DNA of 64,000 nt. It comes from Ectopseudomonas chengduensis (GTDB lineage Bacteria; Pseudomonadota; Gammaproteobacteria; Pseudomonadales; Pseudomonadaceae). The notes beneath the pieces are model-generated. The model saw nothing but the letters and a program-made list of their open reading frames with translations. It made no database searches and was not told where the DNA came from. The stretch's first letter is position 1. Every line of letters begins with the position of its first letter. Of the stretch, positions 16,663-26,510 are shown in pieces. The DNA lies in NCBI RefSeq assembly GCF_900102635.1, contig NZ_FMZQ01000001.1:868001-932000 (forward strand), read 5' to 3'. A program made the translations under genes and the position numbers.

Positions 16663-19620
16663 ATGAGCCTGCCGTTGCTGGTCGAGTTGCCCCCTTCTCT
16701 TGTCTCTCTGGCCGAACGCGCCGAACAGTCACTGCAAACCGCTTTGGCCGAACATCAAGCTCTGGCTGAACATGTCGCCGCCTGGCCGCAAGAACGCCGC
16801 AATGTCTGGCGGCAGGTGTCGGCGCTGAGCGATTTCGTCGCCGAGCAGGCTCAGCGTGATCCACAGATGTTCGTCGCGCTGGCGGAGTCCGGTGAGCTGG
16901 AGCGCAGCCTGACATCGGGCGAGCTGCGCCAGCAACTGGAGGCGCAGTTGGCCGAGTGTGCCGATGAGGATGCCTTGGGACGCTGCCTGCGGCGTTTTCG
17001 CAATCGCCAGCAACTGCGCATCATCTGGCGCGACTTCAGTCGCCAGGCGGCGCTCGGTGAAACCTGTCGCGATCTGTCCGATCTCGCCGATGCCTGCATC
17101 GATCTGGCCTATCACTGGCTGTACCCGCGCCATTGCGCGCAGTTCGGTACGCCGGTGGGGCGGCGCAGCGGCCAGCCGCAGCACATGGTCATCCTCGGTA
17201 TGGGCAAGCTCGGTGCGCACGAACTCAACCTGTCTTCGGACATCGACCTGATCTTCGGCTATCCCGAAGGTGGCGAGACCGAGGGTGTGAAGCGCCCGCT
17301 GGATAATCAGGAGTTCTTCATCCGTCTGGGGCAGAAGCTGATCAAGGCGCTGGATGCGATCACCGTCGACGGCTTCGTGTTCCGCACCGACATGCGCCTG
17401 CGCCCATATGGCTCGAGCGGCGCGCTGGTGTTCAGCTTCAATGCGCTGGAGCAGTACTACCAGGACCAGGGCCGTGACTGGGAGCGCTACGCCATGATCA
17501 AGGCGCGCGTGGTGGGGGGCGATCAGGCCGCGGGTGCCGAACTGCTGGAGATGCTGCGCCCCTTCGTCTATCGCCGCTACCTGGATTTCTCCGCCATCGA
17601 GGCGCTGCGCGCGATGAAGCTGCTGATCCAGCAGGAAGTGCGGCGCAAGGGCATGAGCGAGAACATCAAGCTCGGCGCCGGCGGCATTCGCGAGATCGAG
17701 TTCATCGCCCAGGCCTTCCAGCTGATTCACGGCGGGCGCGACCTCAGCCTGCAGCAGCGGCCGCTGCTCAAGGTACTGACCACGCTGGAGGGGCAGGGTT
17801 ATCTGCCGCCTGCCGTGGTTGCGGAGATGAAGGAAGGCTACGAGTTCTTGCGTTATGCCGAGCATGCTCTGCAGGGCATCGGTGATCGGCAGACGCAGAT
17901 GCTGCCGGCCGACCCGCAGGATCAGGCGCGTGTGGCGGCGATCATGGGTTTCGCTGACTGGGCGAGTTTTCATGAGCGCCTGATGCACTGGCGTGGCCGC
18001 ATCGAATGGCATTTCCAGCAGGTGATCGCCGATCCTGACGAAGATGAGTCGGATGCTGGCGAGGCCTGCGTTGGCGCCGAGTGGCTGCCTTTATGGCAAG
18101 GGGCACTGGACGACGAGGCTGCCGCGCTGCAGCTGCAGGAGGCGGGCTTCATCGAGCCAGACGCAGCCTGTCGGCGTCTGGGGGATCTGCGCAACGGGCC
18201 GCAGGTGCGCGCCATGCAGCGCCTCGGTCGTGAGCGTCTGGATGCTTTCATTCCAAGGCTGCTGGCGCAGGCCGTCGAGCACGACAAGCCGGATCTGGTG
18301 CTGGAGCGGGTGCTGCCGCTGGTGGAGAAGGTCGCACGGCGTTCGGCCTACCTGGTGCTTTTGAGCGAAAACCCAGGCGCGCTAGAGCGTCTGATCACTC
18401 TCTGTGCCGCCAGTCCCTGGATTGCCGAGCAGATCGCCCGCTATCCGCTGTTGCTCGATGAGCTGCTCAACGAAGGACGGCTGTATTCACCGCCGCTGGC
18501 GCCGGAGCTGGCCGCCGAGCTGCGCGAACGGCTGATCCGTATTCCCGAGGAGGATCTGGAGCAGCAGATGGAGGCGCTGCGCCACTTCAAGCTGGCCCAC
18601 AGTCTGCGCGTGGCTGCGTCGGAAATCGCTGGTACGCTGCCCCTGATGAAGGTGTCGGACTACCTGACCTGGCTGGCCGAGGCAATTCTCGATCAGGTGC
18701 TGGCGCTGGCCTGGCAGCATACGGTGCAGCGTCATGGTCGCCCGCAGCGTGCCGATGGCACGCTGTGCGACCCGGACTTCATCATCGTCGGTTATGGCAA
18801 GGTCGGTGGCCTGGAATTCGGCCATGGCTCGGACCTGGATCTGGTGTTCATTCATGACGGCGACCCGCAGGCCGAGACCGACGGCGCCAAGCCCATCGAT
18901 GGCGCGCAGTTCTTCACCCGTCTGGGCCAGCGCATCATTCACCTGCTGACCACCCAGACCACCTCCGGCGCGCTCTACGAGGTGGACATGCGCCTGCGAC
19001 CATCGGGCGCAGCCGGGCTTCTGGTCAGCTCGCTCGGCGCCTTCCAGCGCTATCAGGAAAACGAGGCCTGGACCTGGGAGCACCAGGCGCTGGTGCGCGC
19101 ACGGGTGCTGGTGGGATGTTCACGCCTGGCCGGCGAATTCGCTCGCGTGCGCGCCGAGGTGCTCGGTCGTCAGCGCGATATCGGGGCACTGCGCGTCGAG
19201 GTCAGCGAGATGCGCGCGAAGATGCGCGACAACCTTGGCAACAAAAATACCGCAGCCGGAACGGCGCCGAATGCCTTCGAGGCCACGTCTTCCTTCGATC
19301 TGAAGCAGGACGCCGGTGGTATCGTCGATATCGAATTTATGGTGCAATACGCGGCTCTGGCCTGGTCGTGGCAACACCCGCAGCTACTCGAGTTCACCGA
19401 TAACATCCGCATTCTGGAAGGTCTGGAGCGGGTCGGTCTGATGAGCGCCGAGGATGCGGCATTGCTGCGTGAGGTCTACAAGATCTATCGCTCGGCTGCC
19501 CATCGCCAGGCGCTGCAGAAGCAGCCTGGGGTGGTGCCGGGTGATCAGTTCCAGGATGAGCGCCGCGCCGTGATGCGCCTGTGGCGTGAGCTGGGGCTTG
19601 AGTTGAACAATGGGGCCTGA
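16663..19620 (+). CDS. glnE: Bifunctional glutamine synthetase adenylyltransferase / adenylyl-removing enzyme
   Basis: Controls glutamine synthetase by adding AMP to or removing it from a tyrosine, in response to PII and glutamine. The 985 residues contain two nucleotidyltransferase domains. The N-terminal one (deadenylylase) shows GMGKLGAHELNLSSDIDLIF, the C-terminal one (adenylylase) GYGKVGGLEFGHGSDLDLVF; both keep the paired Asp metal ligands. Between them lies the PII-responsive helical region. The ATG at 16663 follows an AAAGGA Shine-Dalgarno sequence. It is divergent from aceE and is followed after 49 bp by ilvE. Confidence 0.97.
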   Translation: MSLPLLVELPPSLVSLAERAEQSLQTALAEHQALAEHVAAWPQERRNVWRQVSALSDFVAEQAQRDPQMFVALAESGELERSLTSGELRQQLEAQLAECADEDALGRCLRRFRNRQQLRIIWRDFSRQAALGETCRDLSDLADACIDLAYHWLYPRHCAQFGTPVGRRSGQPQHMVILGMGKLGAHELNLSSDIDLIFGYPEGGETEGVKRPLDNQEFFIRLGQKLIKALDAITVDGFVFRTDMRLRPYGSSGALVFSFNALEQYYQDQGRDWERYAMIKARVVGGDQAAGAELLEMLRPFVYRRYLDFSAIEALRAMKLLIQQEVRRKGMSENIKLGAGGIREIEFIAQAFQLIHGGRDLSLQQRPLLKVLTTLEGQGYLPPAVVAEMKEGYEFLRYAEHALQGIGDRQTQMLPADPQDQARVAAIMGFADWASFHERLMHWRGRIEWHFQQVIADPDEDESDAGEACVGAEWLPLWQGALDDEAAALQLQEAGFIEPDAACRRLGDLRNGPQVRAMQRLGRERLDAFIPRLLAQAVEHDKPDLVLERVLPLVEKVARRSAYLVLLSENPGALERLITLCAASPWIAEQIARYPLLLDELLNEGRLYSPPLAPELAAELRERLIRIPEEDLEQQMEALRHFKLAHSLRVAASEIAGTLPLMKVSDYLTWLAEAILDQVLALAWQHTVQRHGRPQRADGTLCDPDFIIVGYGKVGGLEFGHGSDLDLVFIHDGDPQAETDGAKPIDGAQFFTRLGQRIIHLLTTQTTSGALYEVDMRLRPSGAAGLLVSSLGAFQRYQENEAWTWEHQALVRARVLVGCSRLAGEFARVRAEVLGRQRDIGALRVEVSEMRAKMRDNLGNKNTAAGTAPNAFEATSSFDLKQDAGGIVDIEFMVQYAALAWSWQHPQLLEFTDNIRILEGLERVGLMSAEDAALLREVYKIYRSAAHRQALQKQPGVVPGDQFQDERRAVMRLWRELGLELNNGA

Positions 19621-19669
19621 GGCCCCACCTACTGATCGAACCGTGAAGCGAATTTGAGGAGCAGGCAAG

Positions 19670-20593
19670 ATGTCGATGTCCGACCGTGATGGCGTGATCT
19701 GGTACGACGGCAAACTGGTGCCGTGGCGCGAAGCCAACACCCATGTGCTGACCCATACCCTGCACTACGGCATGGGCGTGTTCGAGGGCGTGCGCGCCTA
19801 CAACACCCCGGACGGCACCGCGATCTTCCGCCTGCAGGCGCACACCGACCGCCTGTTCGATTCGGCGCACATCTTCAATATGCAGATCCCTTTCAGCAAG
19901 GAAGAGATCAACGAAGCGCAGCGTGCCGCCGTGCGTGAAAATGGTCTGGAAAGCGCCTACCTGCGCCCGATGGTGTTCTTCGGCAGCGAAGGCATGGGCC
20001 TGCGCGCCGCTGGCCTGAAGGTGCATGTGGTCGTCGCCGCCTGGCACTGGGGCGCCTACATGGGCGAAGAGGCGCTGGAAGCCGGCATCAAGGTGCGCAC
20101 CAGCTCCTACACCCGCCACCACGTCAACATCGCCATGACCCGTGCCAAGGCCAACGGTAACTACATCAACTCGATGCTGGCCCTGCAGGAAGCCATCTCT
20201 GGCGGTGCCGACGAGGCCATGCTGCTAGATCCGGAAGGCTACGTGGCCGAAGGCTCGGGCGAGAACATCTTCCTGGTCAAGGACGGTGTGGTGTACACCC
20301 CGGAAGTGACCTCCTGTCTCAGCGGCATCACGCGCAGCACCATCCTGACCCTGGCTGAAGAACACGGCATCAAGGTGGTGGAGAAACGCATCACCCGTGA
20401 TGAGGTGTACATCGCCGACGAGGCCTTCTTCACCGGCACTGCCGCTGAAGTCACGCCTATTCGTGAAGTGGATGGTCGCAAGATTGGTGCCGGCCGCCGT
20501 GGTCCGGTTACCGAGAAGCTGCAGAAAGCCTACTTCGACCTGGTCACCGGCAAAACCGGTGGCCACGCCGAATGGCGTACGCTGGTCAAGTAA
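19670..20593 (+). CDS. ilvE: Branched-chain amino acid aminotransferase
   Basis: PLP-dependent class IV transaminase of 307 residues catalysing the last step of Val, Leu and Ile synthesis and the first of their breakdown. The opening MSMSDRDGVIWYDGKLVPW, the block THTLHYGMGVFEGVRAY, the PLP-lysine region RAKANGNYINSMLA and the fold-type IV signature EGYVAEGSGENIFLVKDG are all present. AGGAG precedes the ATG. It follows glnE closely and is followed by 203 bp before the LPS-core genes. Confidence 0.97.
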   Translation: MSMSDRDGVIWYDGKLVPWREANTHVLTHTLHYGMGVFEGVRAYNTPDGTAIFRLQAHTDRLFDSAHIFNMQIPFSKEEINEAQRAAVRENGLESAYLRPMVFFGSEGMGLRAAGLKVHVVVAAWHWGAYMGEEALEAGIKVRTSSYTRHHVNIAMTRAKANGNYINSMLALQEAISGGADEAMLLDPEGYVAEGSGENIFLVKDGVVYTPEVTSCLSGITRSTILTLAEEHGIKVVEKRITRDEVYIADEAFFTGTAAEVTPIREVDGRKIGAGRRGPVTEKLQKAYFDLVTGKTGGHAEWRTLVK

Positions 20594-20796
20594 GCGATTG
20601 CTCGAAGGCTCGACGGGGAGGCCTCAAGAGTCCGCCGGTAATCTTGCGAGTTAGCGTCAGGCTAGGCGCAACAGGGGCGAGGGCGTGAGTTTACTGCGGT
20701 AAATGAACGCCCAAGACCCTTTTGCAACGACGCATGACCGACGCGCAGCTGATTGCAGGCGGGCTCTGAGCCTCCCCGGTCGTTTCTGGAAAAGAT

Positions 20797-21840
20797 ATGA
20801 AGATACTTATCGTTGGGCCAAGCTGGGTAGGCGACATGGTGATGGCGCAGACGCTGTTCCAGTGTCTGAAACAGCGCCATCCCGAGTGCGAGATCGATGT
20901 GCTGGCGCCGGACTGGAGCCGGCCGATCCTCGATCGTATGCCTGAGGTGCGCGCCGCGCTGAGCCTGCCGCTGGGCCACGGCGTGCTCGACCTGGCCACG
21001 CGCCGGCGCATCGGCAAGTCGCTGGTCGGTCAGTACGACCAGGCGATCCTGCTGCCCAACTCGCTCAAGTCCGCCTTGGTGCCCTGGTTCGCCGGCATCC
21101 CCAAGCGCACCGGCTGGAAGGGCGAGATGCGCTATGGCTTGCTCAACGATATTCGTACGCTGGACAAGGACAGCTATCCGCTGATGATCGAGCGCTTCAT
21201 GGCGCTGGCCTATGAGCCCGGCGCTGCGTTGTCGCAGCCCTATCCACAGCCACGTCTGGTGATCGATGAAGCCAGTCGTGATGCCGCGCTGGCCAAGTTC
21301 GAACTGCAGCTGGATCGCCCAGTGCTGGCGCTGTGTCCCGGCGCCGAATTCGGCGAGGCCAAACGCTGGCCGGCCGAGCACTATGCCAAGGTGGCCGAGA
21401 TCAAGATTCGCGAGGGCTGGCAGGTCTGGCTGTTTGGCTCGAAGAACGACCATGCCGGCGGCGAAGATATTCGCATGCGCCTGATTCCGGGGCTGCGTGA
21501 GGAAGTCAGCAACCTGTCCGGGCAGACCAGCCTGGCCGAGGCCATCGACCTGATGTCGGCGGCCACTGCGGTGGTGTCCAACGACTCCGGGCTGATGCAC
21601 GTGGCAGCGGCGCTGAACCGTCCGCTGGTGGCGGTCTACGGCTCCACCTCGCCAGGTTTCACCCCGCCGTTGGCCGATCGCGTCGAGATCGTTCGCCTGG
21701 GGTTGGAGTGCAGCCCCTGCTTCGATCGAACCTGCCGTTTTGGTCACTACAACTGCCTGCGCGAACTCAAGCCGCGCCCGGTGATCGAGGCACTGGATCG
21801 GCTGGTCGGCGAAACCTTGACCCTGGTCGAGGGCGACTGA
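20797..21840 (+). CDS. waaF: ADP-heptose:LPS heptosyltransferase II
   Basis: GT9 enzyme adding the second L-glycero-D-manno-heptose to the LPS inner core at the cytoplasmic face of the inner membrane. It has 347 residues. MKILIVGPSWVGDMVMAQTLFQ is the donor-fold start of WaaF. LCPGAEFGEAKRWPAEHYAKV and VSNDSGLMHVAAALNRPLVAVYGSTSPGFTPPL are the C-terminal ADP-heptose-binding blocks. It opens a tight run of core genes; the next start, waaC, lies one base after its stop. Confidence 0.97.
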   Translation: MKILIVGPSWVGDMVMAQTLFQCLKQRHPECEIDVLAPDWSRPILDRMPEVRAALSLPLGHGVLDLATRRRIGKSLVGQYDQAILLPNSLKSALVPWFAGIPKRTGWKGEMRYGLLNDIRTLDKDSYPLMIERFMALAYEPGAALSQPYPQPRLVIDEASRDAALAKFELQLDRPVLALCPGAEFGEAKRWPAEHYAKVAEIKIREGWQVWLFGSKNDHAGGEDIRMRLIPGLREEVSNLSGQTSLAEAIDLMSAATAVVSNDSGLMHVAAALNRPLVAVYGSTSPGFTPPLADRVEIVRLGLECSPCFDRTCRFGHYNCLRELKPRPVIEALDRLVGETLTLVEGD

Positions 21841-21841
21841 T

Positions 21842-22846
21842 TTGCGGGTACTGATCATCAAGACCTCTTCGCTGGGCGACGTGGTGCATACCCTGCCGGC
21901 GTTGACCGATGCCGCCCGCGCCATTCCTGGTATCCGCTTCGACTGGGTGGTGGAGGAAGGCTTCGCCGAGATTCCCGCCTGGCATCCAGCCGTGTCCCAG
22001 GTGATCCCGGTGGCCATTCGCCGCTGGCGCAAGCATCCGCTGCGCACCTGGCGTAGCGGCGAATGGGCACGCTTCAAGCGGCGTCTGCGCGAGACCCGCT
22101 ATGACCTGGTGATCGATGCCCAGGGCTTGCTCAAAAGCGCCTGGCTGACCCGTTATGTGTCGGCACCGGTAGCGGGGCTGGATCGCGACTCGGCGCGTGA
22201 GCCGCTGGCCAGTCGCTTCTACGACCGCCGCTTCGCGGTGGCCAAGGATCAGCATGCCCTGGAGCGTGTGCGCCAGCTGTTCGCCAAGGCACTCGGTTAT
22301 ACGCTGCCGTCCGGCAGCGGTGACTACGGCCTCAACCGTGCGGCGATGATGGATGCCGCCGCGCAGCCGTATCTGGTGTTCCTGCATGGCACCACCTGGG
22401 CCAGCAAGCACTGGCCGGAAGCCGACTGGCGTGCGCTGGCTGAACGCATGGACGAGCTGGGCTGGGCCGTGCGTCTGCCTTGGGGCAACGAGACGGAAAA
22501 GGCGCGTGCCGAGCGTATCGTCAGCGGTCTTCAGCATGCGGCGGTACTGCCAAAGCTCAATCTGGCCGGTGTGGCCAAGGTGATCGCCGGTGCCAGCGCC
22601 TGCGTCTCCGTCGACACCGGGCTTGGCCATCTGGCTGCTGCACTGGATGTACCCAATATTTCTTTGTATGGCCCGACGTTGCCCGGCAAGGTGGGTGCCT
22701 ACGGTCGTAGCCAGATTCACCTGTGTGCCAGCGGCCCGAACGCCGGCAGCGGTGATCGTGACCAGCCCTGCTTCGACGGCCTCGGCGCCGAGCGCGTCGG
22801 CCTGGAACTGGAGGCGCTGCTGCTCGCGCCTCCCGGCACCCTTTAA
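21842..22846 (+). CDS. waaC: ADP-heptose:LPS heptosyltransferase I
   Basis: GT9 enzyme adding the first heptose to Kdo. Its 334 residues start MRVLIIKTSSLGDVVHTLPALTDA, with the GD catalytic region. FLHGTTWASKHWPEADW and SVDTGLGHLAAALDVPNISLYGPTLPGK are standard WaaC blocks. The start codon is TTG, one base after the waaF stop, which implies coupled translation. waaG follows after 9 bp with a GGAG ribosome-binding site. Confidence 0.97.
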   Translation: MRVLIIKTSSLGDVVHTLPALTDAARAIPGIRFDWVVEEGFAEIPAWHPAVSQVIPVAIRRWRKHPLRTWRSGEWARFKRRLRETRYDLVIDAQGLLKSAWLTRYVSAPVAGLDRDSAREPLASRFYDRRFAVAKDQHALERVRQLFAKALGYTLPSGSGDYGLNRAAMMDAAAQPYLVFLHGTTWASKHWPEADWRALAERMDELGWAVRLPWGNETEKARAERIVSGLQHAAVLPKLNLAGVAKVIAGASACVSVDTGLGHLAAALDVPNISLYGPTLPGKVGAYGRSQIHLCASGPNAGSGDRDQPCFDGLGAERVGLELEALLLAPPGTL

Positions 22847-22855
22847 GGAGCGGCT

Positions 22856-23980
22856 ATGCAACTGGCCTTCGTTCTCTACAAATATTTCCCCTTCGGCGGG
22901 CTGCAGCGCGACTTCATGCGTATCGCCCTCGAATGCCAGGCACGTGGCCATGCCATTCGTGTTTACACGCCGATCTGGGAGGGCGAAAACCCCGGCGGTT
23001 TCGATGTGCGCGTGGCACCGGTGCGTGCGCTGTTCAATCATCGCCGCAACGAGAAATTCAGCGCCTGGCTGCAGGCTGATTTGAAACGCGACCCGGTCGA
23101 CCGGGTGATCGGCTTCAACAAGATGCCGGGCCTGGATGTTTATTATGCCGCCGACGGCTGTTTCGAGGACAAGGCGCAGACCCTGCGCAACCCGATCTAC
23201 CGCCGCTGGGGCCGCTACAAGCACTTCGCCGACTACGAGCGCGCGGTGTTCGCGCCGGAGTCGAAGACCGAGATTCTGATGATCTCCGAGGTGCAGCAGC
23301 CGCTATTCATCAAACACTACAAAACCCCGCTGCAGCGTTTCCACCTGCTGCCGCCCGGCATTGCCTTTGACCGCCGCGCGCCGGCCAATGCCGCCGAGAT
23401 TCGCACCGAGTTCCGTCGCGAGTTCAAGCTGGCCGACGACGACCTGTTGCTGGTGCAGATTGGTTCCGGCTTCAAGACCAAGGGTCTGGATCGCAGTCTC
23501 AAGGCGCTGGCCGCGTTGCCGCGCGAGCTGCGCAAGCGCACCCGGCTGATCGCCATCGGCCAGGACGATCCCAAGCCCTTCCTGCTGCAGATCAAGGCGC
23601 TGGGTCTGTCCGATCAGGTGCAGATACTCAAGGGGCGCAGCGACATTCCGCGCTTCCTGCTCGGTGCCGATCTACTGATCCATCCGGCTTATAACGAGAA
23701 CACCGGCACCGTACTGCTGGAGGCGCTGGTATCCGGCTTGCCGGTACTGGTCACCGATGTCTGCGGCTACGCCCACTACATCGCCGATGCCGATTGCGGC
23801 CGCGTGCTGCCCAGCCCCTTCGAGCAGAACCATCTCAACCGTACCTTGGCCGATATGCTGGCCGACCCTGAGCGCCGCGCTTTCTGGAGCCGCAACGGCC
23901 TGCTCTATGCCGATAGCGCCGACCTGTATTCGATGCCGAAGAAGGCCGCCGACGTGATCCTCGCGGAGAGACGCGCGTGA
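22856..23980 (+). CDS. waaG: LPS core glycosyltransferase WaaG (GT4)
   Basis: Retaining GT4 transferase of 374 residues, adding the first hexose of the outer core to heptose II (in P. aeruginosa, GalN rather than Glc is reported at this position). The start MQLAFVLYKYFPFGGLQRDF is diagnostic of WaaG. GSGFKTKGLDRSLKALAALP and HPAYNENTGTVLLEALVSGLPVLVTDVCGYAHYI form the nucleotide-sugar site with the E-x7-E type motif. Its stop overlaps the GTG start of waaP (GTGA). Confidence 0.95.
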   Translation: MQLAFVLYKYFPFGGLQRDFMRIALECQARGHAIRVYTPIWEGENPGGFDVRVAPVRALFNHRRNEKFSAWLQADLKRDPVDRVIGFNKMPGLDVYYAADGCFEDKAQTLRNPIYRRWGRYKHFADYERAVFAPESKTEILMISEVQQPLFIKHYKTPLQRFHLLPPGIAFDRRAPANAAEIRTEFRREFKLADDDLLLVQIGSGFKTKGLDRSLKALAALPRELRKRTRLIAIGQDDPKPFLLQIKALGLSDQVQILKGRSDIPRFLLGADLLIHPAYNENTGTVLLEALVSGLPVLVTDVCGYAHYIADADCGRVLPSPFEQNHLNRTLADMLADPERRAFWSRNGLLYADSADLYSMPKKAADVILAERRA

Positions 23981-24783
23981 AGCTGATTCTTGCCGAACCC
24001 TTCAAGAGCCTGTGGGCGGGTCGCGATGCCTTTGAGGCCGTCGAGGCGCTGCAGGGCCAGGTCTATCGCGAGTTGGAAGGGCGTCGCACCCTGCGCACCG
24101 AGGTCGACGGTCGCGGTTACTTCGTCAAGATCCACCGTGGCATCGGCTGGGGAGAAATCGCCAAGAACCTGCTCACGGCCAAGGCGCCGGTGCTCGGTGC
24201 CGCACAGGAGTGGCAGGCGATCGCCCGCCTGACCGAGGTCGGTGTGCCGACCATGACCGCCGTGGCCTACGGCGAGCGCGGCAGCAATCCGGCGCGTCAG
24301 CACTCGTTCATCGTCACCGAAGAGCTGGCGCCGACCGTAGATCTGGAGCAGCTCAGCCTCAACTGGGCGCAGCAACCGCCGAAGGCCTCGCTCAAGTGGG
24401 CGCTGATCCGCGAAGTGGCGCAGATGACCGGCAACATGCACCGCGCCGGGGTCAACCACCGCGACTGCTATATCTGCCATTTCCTGCTGCACACCGATCG
24501 GCCGATTCAGGCCGATGACCTGCGCCTGTCGGTCATCGACCTGCACCGCGCCCAGGTGCGAGACACAGTGCCCCGCCGCTGGCGTGACAAGGACCTGGCC
24601 GCTCTGTATTTCTCGGTGCTGGATATCGGCCTGACTCGCCGCGACAAGTTGCGCTTTCTGCGCACCTACTTCCAGCGTCCATTGCGTCAGGTACTGCGCG
24701 AGGAAGCGACTCTGCTCGCCTGGCTGGAGCGCAAGGCGGCGAAACTGTATGAGCGTAAACAACGTTATGGAGGTCGACTGTAA
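23977..24783 (+). CDS. waaP: LPS core heptose(I) kinase
   Basis: Phosphorylates O-4 of the first heptose with ATP; essential for outer-membrane integrity in P. aeruginosa. The 268-residue protein starts at a GTG overlapping the waaG stop (GTGA). Conserved WaaP strings include MKLILAEPFKSLWAGRDAF, the ATP-site FVKIHRGIGWGEI and HRDCYICHFLLH with catalytic Asp163, followed by VIDLHRAQVR (metal-binding Asp). It is the only gene of this kinase cluster whose reaction can be named with confidence. Confidence 0.96.
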   Translation: MKLILAEPFKSLWAGRDAFEAVEALQGQVYRELEGRRTLRTEVDGRGYFVKIHRGIGWGEIAKNLLTAKAPVLGAAQEWQAIARLTEVGVPTMTAVAYGERGSNPARQHSFIVTEELAPTVDLEQLSLNWAQQPPKASLKWALIREVAQMTGNMHRAGVNHRDCYICHFLLHTDRPIQADDLRLSVIDLHRAQVRDTVPRRWRDKDLAALYFSVLDIGLTRRDKLRFLRTYFQRPLRQVLREEATLLAWLERKAAKLYERKQRYGGRL

Positions 24784-25770
24784 ATGTCGGGAGAGAAGAC
24801 ATTTATCCGTGCGGGGATGAAAGTGGCGGTGGTGTCGTGCTCGGCTCTGGGAGACACAACCTTGTTTCTACGCCTTGCTTGGCGTCTGCAGGCCGCCGGT
24901 GCTCAGGTCACGGTCGTCTCTGCTTCTTTGTCGGCCGTGCGCGAGTATTTACCAGGCCTAGAGATCATTGGAGAGACGCAGCCAGATGTTGCTGCGCTGG
25001 CTGAAAGCAATGATCTGGTGATTTGCTACATCGACTGGCTGATCAAGGCGTCTCAAGCCGGAGTTGAACTGTTGTCATTGAGTAACGTTGCTTACTTATC
25101 TGGTAAGAAGCTTCCGGCCAGATTTCAGCTCGATCAACGTTCCGTGTTAATTGATGGGGTTCTAATTCCTGCTGCCCACAATGTCATTTGCCGCGATCCG
25201 AAAGCTGGAAAAACCATGGTGCAGTGGATCGATCTCTATGCTGAGGAAGTGCTGGGACTTGACCCGGCTACTCCTCTGATGGGGTTTCAATTCCTGCCCG
25301 CTGTGGTAGGTGATGCTGGATCTCGTATCGCGATTTTCCCAACGACGCCGCATGCCAAAAAGAATTATTCGAGTCGTGGCTATCGGCGTCTGGCTAGGAG
25401 TTTGGTTGCTAAGGGGTGGCAGGTCGAGTTTGTCGGCACTCCTGCCGAAAGGGATGCATTGCAAGCGCAGTATGAGGGTTTCACCGTACATGCTTTCACT
25501 GACTTGAAGGGACTGGTGGATTTTCTCTGTAGCTGCTCCATCGTGATCAGCAATGATTCGGGTGGTGGACATTTGGGTTCGTTATTGGGGCTGCGAACCT
25601 TCACCATCACTCGACGTCGTTTGGACTTTACTTGGCGGCCTGGTTTCAATTCTCTCAATAGGGTTATTAATCCGCTGTTCACCTTCAAGTGGATGGGAAA
25701 AACTGTTTGGCGACCGTTTATTCCGTTGAGCCGCGTTCTGCGGGAAATTCCCACGCTGGTGAGGCGATAA
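24784..25770 (+). CDS. Glycosyltransferase family 9 (heptosyltransferase-like)
   Basis: Probable additional ADP-heptose or related sugar transferase of the LPS core, 328 residues. VAVVSCSALGDTTLFLRLAWRL is a GT9 N-terminus, and SIVISNDSGGGHLGSLLGLRTFTIT corresponds to the C-terminal D-S/T-G-xxH block. The middle is divergent from WaaC and WaaF. The ATG directly follows the waaP stop codon and has GGAGG upstream; an internal ATG at 24817 is an alternative. Base composition looks lower in G+C than waaFCGP, suggesting a strain-variable insertion. I do not recall a counterpart here in PAO1. The acceptor is unknown. Confidence 0.8.
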   Translation: MSGEKTFIRAGMKVAVVSCSALGDTTLFLRLAWRLQAAGAQVTVVSASLSAVREYLPGLEIIGETQPDVAALAESNDLVICYIDWLIKASQAGVELLSLSNVAYLSGKKLPARFQLDQRSVLIDGVLIPAAHNVICRDPKAGKTMVQWIDLYAEEVLGLDPATPLMGFQFLPAVVGDAGSRIAIFPTTPHAKKNYSSRGYRRLARSLVAKGWQVEFVGTPAERDALQAQYEGFTVHAFTDLKGLVDFLCSCSIVISNDSGGGHLGSLLGLRTFTITRRRLDFTWRPGFNSLNRVINPLFTFKWMGKTVWRPFIPLSRVLREIPTLVRR

Positions 25771-25772
25771 CC

Positions 25773-26510
25773 ATGTCAGCTTGGAAGCATGAGGTTGATG
25801 GCGATCCGCTGTTTTTGAGCGCTTTTGATAGCTTGGAAGCGGTTTTTCTGCTCGAAGGTGAGCGCCTGACCTCTGATCCATTGTCCGAGGTCGTTCGAGT
25901 AGAAATTTCCGGTGTTCGCTACTACGTCAAGCGTTACTGGGGAGCGGGGAAGGGACTGCGTCACTATATTGGGCGCCCGCGAGTCAAGGCGGAGTGGCAG
26001 AACCTCAAGTTGTTCGCCAAATGGGGTATTCCGACCGCGCCTATCGTAGCGCATGGGCTGGAGCGACGAGGCGGAGCATTTATACGCGGGGCTTTAGTGA
26101 CGCGTGAGCTGGAAAACACACGTGATATGGCTGAGATGGCCAGTCATGGAGATGCTCGGCTTGCCAATCCACACTGGGTTGCAGGTATCAGTCAGCAATT
26201 GGCGCAGCACACCCGTACCTTGCATGACCATCATTTCACCCACAATGATTTGAAGTGGCGCAACCTGCTGGTTAACGAGGCGGGAAAGCTGTTTTTTATC
26301 GATTGCCCTACCGGCAGCTTCTGGTGGGGGCCGCTGTTGCATTACCGCATCATCAAAGATCTAGCCTGTCTGGACAAAGTGGCCAAGCGGGTGCTTTCAC
26401 GCACGCAGCGGTTGCGCTTTTATCTGCAGTATCGTGGCCGTGTTCGGTTGAGTCAGAGTGACAAGCAGCGTGTGCGACGTATCCTGAAATTCTTCGAGGG
26501 CAGGGAGTGA
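25773..26510 (+). CDS. LPS core kinase-fold protein (WapP/InaA-like)
   Basis: A 245-residue kinase-fold protein of the lipopolysaccharide kinase / InaA superfamily. VEISGVRYYVKRYWGAGKG supplies the ATP-site lysine. HHFTHNDLKWRNLLVN contains the catalytic Asp, and LFFIDCPTGSFWWGP the metal-binding Asp (DFG equivalent). The ATG at 25773 lies 3 bp after the GT9 stop; an upstream in-frame start at 25689 would overlap that gene and is rejected. By position it corresponds to PA5008 (wapP) of P. aeruginosa, implicated in core phosphorylation, but the acceptor is not shown. It ends in a GTGA overlap with the next gene. Confidence 0.82.
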   Translation: MSAWKHEVDGDPLFLSAFDSLEAVFLLEGERLTSDPLSEVVRVEISGVRYYVKRYWGAGKGLRHYIGRPRVKAEWQNLKLFAKWGIPTAPIVAHGLERRGGAFIRGALVTRELENTRDMAEMASHGDARLANPHWVAGISQQLAQHTRTLHDHHFTHNDLKWRNLLVNEAGKLFFIDCPTGSFWWGPLLHYRIIKDLACLDKVAKRVLSRTQRLRFYLQYRGRVRLSQSDKQRVRRILKFFEGRE

